DNA from: Rhodospirillaceae bacterium
GTDB taxonomy: Bacteria > Pseudomonadota > Alphaproteobacteria > Rhodospirillales > Magnetovibrionaceae
Direction of reading: 5' to 3'
Assembly: GCA_029881835.1 (NCBI GenBank)
Contig: JAOULV010000086.1
Location: 1-6,408 of the forward strand
Length of the DNA: 6,408 bases
Shown: positions 1-4,731 of the stretch, piece after piece
Layout: every line of letters starts with the position of its first letter
How positions within the stretch are numbered: position 1 is the stretch's first letter
Program-made: the position numbers and the translations under genes
The notes under the pieces: model-generated
Told to the model about the DNA's origin: nothing
The model's database searches: none
Seen by the model: the letters and a program-made list of their open reading frames with translations, nothing else

Positions 1-1
1 G

Positions 2-844
2 CATGTAAAAGATGCCGGTCAGGCCGCACTATTGGTGGAGTTTACGCCAACGGCACAAAAGCTGGCGCAAAAATTCTGGCCCGGGCCGCTGACCATGGTG
101 TTAAAGCGCGGTGCTTCGTCACCTTTATCGTTGCTTGTTTCAGCGGGCCTTGACACCGTTGCGGTTCGCGTTCCCAACCACGTTATTGCACAAGCGTTGC
201 TTGAGCGATCTGGCGTTCCATTGGCCGCACCCAGCGCCAACAAATCAGGTACCGTTAGTTCCACCGCCGGAATGCACGTTGCCAGCCAATTTCGTAATGG
301 CGTTGAAATAATAATCGATGGCGGTTCGTGCCCGGTGGGAATTGAAAGCACCATAATTGACCTATCCGGTGCCGCCCCGGTTATTCTTCGCCCCGGCGCC
401 ATAACAAGAGAAGAAATTGAAGCCGAAATCGGCCCGGTTTCATTTGCCGGCGGTGATGAAATTAAGGCGCCCGGCATGATGAAAAGCCATTACGCCCCTT
501 CAATTCCGTTGCGCATGAACGTAACGCCCGAACAGCGCAGCAAAGGTGAAGCATTTTTGACGTTTGGACCCGACGCGCCACGGCGCGCGGCGCTAAACCT
601 TTCCAAGGCCGGTGACTTGCGCGAAGCGGCGGCCAACTTATTCACCATGATACGCGCGCTTGACCAGCCGGGCATCCGTGGTATTGCGGTTATGCCGATA
701 CCCGATACCGGTCTTGGTCACGCCATTAATGATAGGTTGATGCGCGCAGCCGCACCACGCGATGACGATACATCAGGGTTTTCATGTAGCGGATCATTTG
801 AAACGAAAATGCAAAATTTCGTGAAGCTTGAGAGTAAAAGCTGA
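2..844 (+). CDS. sua5: L-threonylcarbamoyladenylate synthase, Sua5 type (5' partial)
   Basis: This enzyme makes threonylcarbamoyl-AMP from threonine, bicarbonate and ATP, the first step of the t6A37 modification of tRNAs reading ANN codons; it is cytoplasmic. The frame is open from the left edge, so the true start lies outside. The visible 280 residues begin inside the YrdC-like domain, just after the usual NPLIVHV-type region; by family length roughly 60 N-terminal residues are missing. Seen motifs, in visible numbering, are WPGPLT (26-31), VAVRVPNH (53-60), the APSANKSG nucleotide/substrate motif (76-83), GIESTIIDL (113-121) and LRPGAIT (129-135). The PGMMKSHYAP linker (157-166) and the C-terminal Sua5 domain ending DTGLGHAINDRLMRAAAPR (235-253) separate it from the shorter single-domain TsaC. 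About 27 further residues after this motif look unconserved. The stop TGA (842-844) shares its A with the ATG of the next gene. Confidence 0.95.
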   Translation, partial: HVKDAGQAALLVEFTPTAQKLAQKFWPGPLTMVLKRGASSPLSLLVSAGLDTVAVRVPNHVIAQALLERSGVPLAAPSANKSGTVSSTAGMHVASQFRNGVEIIIDGGSCPVGIESTIIDLSGAAPVILRPGAITREEIEAEIGPVSFAGGDEIKAPGMMKSHYAPSIPLRMNVTPEQRSKGEAFLTFGPDAPRRAALNLSKAGDLREAAANLFTMIRALDQPGIRGIAVMPIPDTGLGHAINDRLMRAAAPRDDDTSGFSCSGSFETKMQNFVKLESKS

Positions 845-2265
845 TGGGGAATGAAGCCCAAACACCATTGGAGCAGATTAAGTCCTTGCTTGGGGCCAAG
901 GGCTGGTCCGAGGATGCGGCTAAGCTTGAACCCCGCTTGGTTGAAGGGCGCGGCCTTTATAAAGGCAATTCCCCCCTGCTGGCTATGCCGGCCAACACCG
1001 AAGAAGTCTCAAATGTAATGAGGATTGCCTTTAGTAACGAAATTGGGGTTGTGCCCCAAGGCGGCAATACCGGTCTGGTTGGTGGTGGTGTTCCGAATGG
1101 CGAAATAATTATTTCCCTTGAACGCATGAATAAAATTGAAAGCGCAGACCCCATTAACATGAGCATGACGCTTGAAGCCGGATGCATACTGGCCAAGGCA
1201 CAAGAAGCCGCAACAAAGGTTGGTGCCTATTTCCCGTTAAGCCTTGGGGCAGAGGGCAGTTGCCAGATAGGCGGAAACCTTTCGACCAACGCTGGCGGTG
1301 TTCATGTTTTGCGTTACGGCAACGCGCGCGACCTGGTATTGGGCCTTGAGGTGGTTTTGGCAGATGGGCGCATATGGAATGGTCTTAAAAGCCTGCGCAA
1401 AGACAACAGCGGCTATGATTTAAAGCATCTTTTTATTGGTTCAGAAGGAACTTTGGGCATAATCACCAGAGCAACACTAAAGCTTTTTCCCGCACCAAAA
1501 TCATCGGTAACAGCATTGTGCGGTTGTGCGTCTTTTGAAGATGCTCTTGATATTTTCCTTCATACCCGAAGCATTATGGGTGAACGCCTTAGTGCATGTG
1601 AAGTTATGGACAGCTTTGCAATTGAATTGGCAGCCAAACATATTGATGGATGTGGCAACCCATTTGGCGATAGCCACAATGTTTACGTTTTGCTGGAAGC
1701 AACCAGCGCCGACCCCAACGCAAATATTAAATCCGATTTTGAAAAAATTCTTAGTTCAGCATTAGAAAAAAATATGGCCGACGATATCGTTATTTCGCAA
1801 AACGAAAAGCAGCGCAATAACCTGTGGCGGTTACGCGAAGCCATACCGGAAGCACAAAAAAAAGAAGGCGGTTCAATAAAGCATGATATTTCAGTGCCCA
1901 TTTCACGGGTGCCTGAATTTATTTCCCGTGCAAGCGAGTTAGTAAAAAAAGAAATACCCGGCGTTCGCCCGGTTCCGTTCGGGCATATGGGTGATGGCAA
2001 CATTCATTTTAACCTTACCCAGCCCATTAGCGCGGATAAACAAGAATATCTGTCTGAATGGGGCAGAATTAACGCATTGGTACACGCCCTTGCGGTTGAG
2101 ATGGGGGGTAGCTTTTCTGCTGAGCACGGGATTGGGATACTAAAGACGGGTGACATGACAAACTTTAAATCCACAACCGAGATTGCATTAATGCGGGCAT
2201 TAAAAAAGTCCCTAGACGCCAACGGAACCCTAAACCCGGGCAAGGTGTTGCCAAAAGACGGCTAA
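844..2265 (+). CDS. FAD-linked D-2-hydroxyacid dehydrogenase, D-2-hydroxyglutarate dehydrogenase-like
   Basis: This is a complete 473-residue flavoprotein of the GlcD/D2HGDH family, which oxidises D-2-hydroxyacids to 2-oxoacids and passes electrons to an acceptor such as an electron-transfer flavoprotein. The FAD-binding (PCMH-type) domain spans about residues 45-215, with PQGGNTGLVGGG (71-82), IGGNLSTNAGG (142-152), LRKDNSGYDLK (184-194) and IGSEGTLGIIT (198-208). The C-terminal FAD-oxidase domain (about 222-466) carries the metal-site motif HMGDGNIH (381-388, His381 and His388) and EHGIG (427-431). Arg331 and Lys346 have the same 15-residue spacing as substrate residues Arg386 and Lys401 of human D2HGDH as I recall them, but the position of Thr390 is Pro335. 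Substrate is therefore inferred: D-2-hydroxyglutarate is most likely, D-lactate or another D-hydroxyacid possible. ATG at 844 overlaps the upstream stop (TGATG) with a weak GAGAG (830-834) in front, suggesting translational coupling. It ends in tandem stops TAATAA. Confidence 0.87.
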   Translation: MGNEAQTPLEQIKSLLGAKGWSEDAAKLEPRLVEGRGLYKGNSPLLAMPANTEEVSNVMRIAFSNEIGVVPQGGNTGLVGGGVPNGEIIISLERMNKIESADPINMSMTLEAGCILAKAQEAATKVGAYFPLSLGAEGSCQIGGNLSTNAGGVHVLRYGNARDLVLGLEVVLADGRIWNGLKSLRKDNSGYDLKHLFIGSEGTLGIITRATLKLFPAPKSSVTALCGCASFEDALDIFLHTRSIMGERLSACEVMDSFAIELAAKHIDGCGNPFGDSHNVYVLLEATSADPNANIKSDFEKILSSALEKNMADDIVISQNEKQRNNLWRLREAIPEAQKKEGGSIKHDISVPISRVPEFISRASELVKKEIPGVRPVPFGHMGDGNIHFNLTQPISADKQEYLSEWGRINALVHALAVEMGGSFSAEHGIGILKTGDMTNFKSTTEIALMRALKKSLDANGTLNPGKVLPKDG

Positions 2266-2278
2266 TAAGCCCACAATT

Positions 2279-2296
2279 CCTTGATTTCCTTGATTT
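2279..2296. repeat. 9-bp perfect tandem duplication
   Basis: CCTTGATTT occurs twice head to tail (2279-2287 and 2288-2296), 14 bases after the dehydrogenase stop codon. Each copy contains TTGATT, which could serve as a poor -35 hexamer, but no matching -10 element is evident at 16-18 bases. The function is unknown; it may be simple replication slippage. Confidence 0.7.
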
Positions 2297-2343
2297 TTGT
2301 GCACGAATCCAGCAATTTGGGTAAGTATTTTATGGCGTTATTG

Positions 2344-2395
2344 CCTTGGGGTGCCTTGGGGGCCCTTGGGACGCCCTTGGGGTGCCTTGGGGGGG
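2344..2395. repeat. Five-copy G-rich short tandem repeat, CCTTGGG core
   Basis: Five copies of CCTTGGG begin at 2344, 2354, 2364, 2375 and 2385, so their spacing is 10, 10, 11 and 10 bases, close to one helical turn. Each core runs on into a G tract: 2348-2351, 2358-2362, 2368-2370, 2379-2382 and 2389-2395. The plus strand therefore has five runs of three or more G separated by 5-8 bases, which could fold into a G-quadruplex, though the loops are rather long. No protein-coding reading is supported. The region lies between the dehydrogenase gene and lptF and would be in the lptF leader if transcription starts upstream. Function unknown. Confidence 0.85.
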
Positions 2396-2412
2396 AGCAA
2401 AAAAGCACCCCC
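2379..2412 (+). promoter_or_regulatory. Competing G/C-rich hairpins at the end of the repeat array
   Basis: The segment GCACCCC (2405-2411) can pair perfectly with GGGGTGC at 2379-2385 (7 bp, 19-base loop), and equally with the identical GGGGTGC at 2348-2354. As an alternative, GGGGGAGC (2391-2398) pairs with GCACCCCC (2405-2412) around an A6 loop with one A-A mismatch. These pairings exclude each other. No T tract follows, so it is not a standard intrinsic terminator. It could be a Rho-independent-like pause, a transcript-end barrier or a leader structure for lptF; the sequence does not decide. Confidence 0.5.
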
Positions 2413-2433
2413 TAAAGCATAAACAGGCTTTAG
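2412..2433 (+). promoter_or_regulatory. Perfect 7-bp hairpin in the lptF leader region
   Basis: CTAAAGC (2412-2418) and GCTTTAG (2427-2433) are exact reverse complements around an 8-base spacer. The left arm directly abuts the C5 run of the preceding hairpin and shares base 2412 with it, so the two structures could compete or stack. No T tract follows. A regulator-binding site or an RNA leader hairpin are both possible. Confidence 0.5.
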
Positions 2434-2466
2434 TCAGTCAACTGCGGATGGGTGTGGGCAAAGCTG

Positions 2467-2481
2467 GTGTTTTTAAAACAC
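2467..2481. promoter_or_regulatory. A/T-rich dyad immediately before the lptF ribosome binding site
   Basis: GTGTTTT-T-AAAACAC is a perfect 7+1+7 dyad centred on 2474. It ends three bases before the Shine-Dalgarno AGGA (2485-2488) of lptF. As RNA it would form a weak 6-bp hairpin with a three-base loop next to the ribosome binding site; as DNA it resembles an operator half-site pair. No regulator can be named from the sequence. Confidence 0.45.
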
Positions 2482-2494
2482 TTCAGGAAACATC

Positions 2495-3613
2495 ATGATA
2501 AACCGAATTTCAAGTTACGTATTTCTGCAGGTTACCATTGGGTTGATAATGGTAACCGTAGCGGTAACTTGCGTTGTTTGGCTTAGCCAATCCCTAAGGT
2601 TTGTTGAGATGATTGTTAATCGTGGATTGAGCGCAGGATCATTTATGACCTTGACCGGGCTAATGATGCCAAACTTTCTAAATATAATTTTACCGATTGC
2701 GGCCTTCATCGTAATAGTTTTTTTCTATCACAAGCTAATAATGGATCGTGAAATGGTAATTATGCGCGCAGCCGGCATGAGCTCGTTTGCGCTTGCAAAG
2801 CCGGCAATTACAATGGCCACCATTCTTGTGGTGATTGGTTATGCACTATCAATCTTTCTTGTCCCTGCTTCATATAAAATGTTTCGCGAAATGCAGTGGG
2901 ATATACGCTACAATTTTTCGAATATTCTTTTGCGCGAAGGCGCATTCAATGAAGTTGCCAAAGGCATTACTGTTTATGTTCGCGACAGAACATCAGATGG
3001 TCAATTGCTTGGGATTTTAGCACACGACGGCAGGATCAAAGGTGAAGAATACACTTTAATGGCCGAAAGCGGGGTTATGGTAAAAACCGAAGATGGCGCA
3101 AAGGTCGTGATGCTAAAAGGTAGCAGACAAGCATTTGACAAAAAAACCAACCGACTTTCTGTGTTGTATTTCGACCGTTATCTTTTTGATATGAACCGTG
3201 AAAGTAATGGCGATGCCGAACGTTTCCGCGAACCGCGCGAACTTACAATTGGCGAACTGATTGACCTTGATAAGTCAAAATATAGCGGAGCTGGGAAATT
3301 TGATGTTGAAATTCATCGCAGAATAATCATCCCGTGGAGCGCTATGGGATTTGCCTTCATTGCGCTAGCGTCATTGATGAGCGGAAGCTTTACCCGCCGT
3401 GGCGAAAACAGGCGCGTTATATTGGCGGTGGTGCTGGCTGGCATGTACCAAGCGGCAATACTTACATCTATCAGTCTTGCGGGGAAACAAGGTTCATTCA
3501 CCCCATTAATTTATGTGGTTACCTTTGCCCCCATAATAATAGGCGCAATCGTTTTGGCGTCAGGTAATATTAAAATAAAAAATAATCGACATATAGCCGC
3601 AAGCGGCGCTTAA
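2495..3613 (+). CDS. lptF: LPS export ABC transporter permease LptF
   Basis: LptF is an inner-membrane permease that pairs with LptG and the ATPase dimer LptB2 to lift lipopolysaccharide out of the inner membrane and pass it to LptC/LptA. The 372 residues match the usual length and layout: hydrophobic helices at about 10-32, 54-78 and 101-122, a periplasmic beta-jellyroll of about 125-270, then helices at about 276-296, 307-328 and 336-356. The cytoplasmic coupling segment DREMVIMRAAGMS (84-96) between helices 2 and 3 is the family motif that contacts LptB, with Glu86 at the conserved acidic position. The order relative to the next gene and the sequence style support LptF rather than LptG. 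ATG 2495 has AGGA (2485-2488) six bases upstream. It is the first gene of the lpt cluster, 229 bases after the dehydrogenase, and stops 14 bases before lptG. Confidence 0.93.
   Translation: MINRISSYVFLQVTIGLIMVTVAVTCVVWLSQSLRFVEMIVNRGLSAGSFMTLTGLMMPNFLNIILPIAAFIVIVFFYHKLIMDREMVIMRAAGMSSFALAKPAITMATILVVIGYALSIFLVPASYKMFREMQWDIRYNFSNILLREGAFNEVAKGITVYVRDRTSDGQLLGILAHDGRIKGEEYTLMAESGVMVKTEDGAKVVMLKGSRQAFDKKTNRLSVLYFDRYLFDMNRESNGDAERFREPRELTIGELIDLDKSKYSGAGKFDVEIHRRIIIPWSAMGFAFIALASLMSGSFTRRGENRRVILAVVLAGMYQAAILTSISLAGKQGSFTPLIYVVTFAPIIIGAIVLASGNIKIKNNRHIAASGA
2530..2557 (+). repeat. Perfect 10-bp inverted repeat inside the start of lptF
   Basis: GGTTACCATT (2530-2539) and AATGGTAACC (2548-2557) are exact reverse complements around the 8-base spacer GGGTTGAT. 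It falls about 35 bases after the lptF start codon, covering codons 12-21. A further GGTAAC at 2563-2568 can pair with GTTACC (2531-2536) instead, giving an alternative hairpin. In mRNA this would be a stable stem just inside the region covered by an initiating ribosome. Confidence 0.75.
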
Positions 3614-3619
3614 GGGGGG
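3614..3619 (+). promoter_or_regulatory. Ribosome binding site for lptG that supports a TTG start
   Basis: GGGGGG immediately follows the lptF stop TAA and lies 8 bases before TTG 3628. The next in-frame ATG would fall at residue 35 (MMELLRR), inside the first membrane helix, so this site fixes the TTG as the start. Confidence 0.75.
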
Positions 3620-3627
3620 CAAAGAAA

Positions 3628-4728
3628 TTGAAAATATCAAGCACCCTTTCGCTCTACATAGGAAAGAATTTTCTTTTTACTTTTCTTGCTTTTTTTGCTG
3701 GCCTTCTTTCTTTGGTGTTTATTCTTGAAATGATGGAACTGTTACGCAGGGCCGCGTCAAAACCTGAAATGACAACCGGATTGGTTTTTCATATGGCCTT
3801 GTTAAAACTACCCCACATGGGTCAGCTTATTTTTCCATTCTCGGCATTGTTTGCGGGAATGACTTCTTTTTGGAAGCTTTCACGCTCAAGCGAGCTTGCG
3901 GTGACCCGTGCCGCTGGAATATCGGCATGGCAATTCTTGGTTCCGGTTATATTGGCCGCTCTTTTGTTGGGAATATTTAAAGTAACCGCCTTAAACCCAA
4001 TTGCGGCATCCACACTTAGCCGTTTTCAGCAACTCGAATCCCTACACTTCAAGGGGCAAAAAAGCTTTCTTGCTATTTCTGCTGGCGGTCTGTGGTTAAG
4101 GCAGGGCGACGACATTAGTCAGGCGGTTATACACGCAGACAGTATTTTACAACAAGTTGATAGCGCAACCGTTTATGGCGTAACGGTTTACCTTTACGGA
4201 AAAGATAATTCTTTTACTGGGCGTATTGATGCGTCAGAGGCAAAATTGGAAGATGGATTCTGGATAATAGCCAATGCATGGGTTAGCGAAGGCGAAGCTC
4301 CATCATACATGGTAAACGAATACAAACTGGCCTCAGATCTTACGCTGACAAAAATACAAGATAATTTCGCCCCGCCGGAAACCATGTCTTTTTGGGATTT
4401 GCCTGAATTCATAAAAACCTTAGATAAAGCCGGGTTTTCTGCTATTCGCCACCGCCTTCATTGGCACTCTTTATTGGCAACACCCCTTTTATTGTGTGCA
4501 ATGGTGCTGATTGCAGCAACATTTACACTGCGTCATGCACGAAAAGGAACAACGTACTTTATCATTGGCAGTGGGGCAATGGCTGGATTTTTGCTTTATT
4601 TCTTTTCTGATGTTGTTTTTGCGTTGGGATTGTCAGAAAGTATACCGATTGTTTTGGCCGCATGGGCACCATCCGGGGTTGCCGCAATGCTTGGGCTTGC
4701 CATGATGTTCCACCTTGAGGATGGATAA
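3628..4728 (+). CDS. lptG: LPS export ABC transporter permease LptG
   Basis: LptG is the second permease subunit of the LptB2FG complex in the inner membrane and acts with LptF in extracting lipopolysaccharide. The 366 residues fit the family. Helices lie at about 15-36, 60-82 and 101-122, a periplasmic beta domain at about 130-245, and helices at about 277-298, 308-330 and 338-360. The N-terminus MKISSTLSLYIGKNFL is typical of LptG. The coupling segment SRSSELAVTRAAGISAW (85-101) has the conserved acidic residue at Glu89, and FSDVVFALGLSESIP (326-340) followed by AAWAPS is a recognisable C-terminal helix pair. Translation starts at TTG 3628 after a G6 Shine-Dalgarno. Spacing of 14 bases from lptF and 3 bases to lptD indicates one operon. 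No internal promoter or terminator is visible between these genes. Confidence 0.94.
   Translation: MKISSTLSLYIGKNFLFTFLAFFAGLLSLVFILEMMELLRRAASKPEMTTGLVFHMALLKLPHMGQLIFPFSALFAGMTSFWKLSRSSELAVTRAAGISAWQFLVPVILAALLLGIFKVTALNPIAASTLSRFQQLESLHFKGQKSFLAISAGGLWLRQGDDISQAVIHADSILQQVDSATVYGVTVYLYGKDNSFTGRIDASEAKLEDGFWIIANAWVSEGEAPSYMVNEYKLASDLTLTKIQDNFAPPETMSFWDLPEFIKTLDKAGFSAIRHRLHWHSLLATPLLLCAMVLIAATFTLRHARKGTTYFIIGSGAMAGFLLYFFSDVVFALGLSESIPIVLAAWAPSGVAAMLGLAMMFHLEDG
4717..4725 (+). promoter_or_regulatory. Ribosome binding site for lptD within the end of lptG
   Basis: GAGGATGGA overlaps the last codons of lptG and lies 6-11 bases before TTG 4732. The nearest alternative start, ATG 4765, has no purine-rich site upstream and would remove the positively charged start of the signal peptide. 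Location inside lptG implies translational coupling. Confidence 0.6.
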
Positions 4729-4731
4729 ATT

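Noticed and set aside
19..477. 152-codon minus-strand reading frame opposite sua5
   Set aside because: It lies wholly antisense to a well-conserved gene and its translation resembles no family I know; it is a shadow of the sua5 codon pattern.
2260..2271. GGCT-AATA-AGCC hairpin over the dehydrogenase stop as a terminator
   Set aside because: Only a 4-bp stem and no T tract downstream.
2279..2331. Possible sigma-70 promoter using TTGATT as -35
   Set aside because: Neither copy has a convincing -10 hexamer at 16-18 bases; CAATTT at 2313 and TATTTT at 2326 are too weak or wrongly spaced to call.
2341..2413. CRISPR or mobile-element end in the repeat region
   Set aside because: Units are only about 10 bases with no spacers, and there are no terminal inverted repeats, target duplications or transposase fragments nearby.
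3596..3607. GCCGC-AA-GCGGC dyad at the end of lptF
   Set aside because: Five base pairs around a two-base gap inside coding sequence is expected by chance and would not form a good RNA hairpin.
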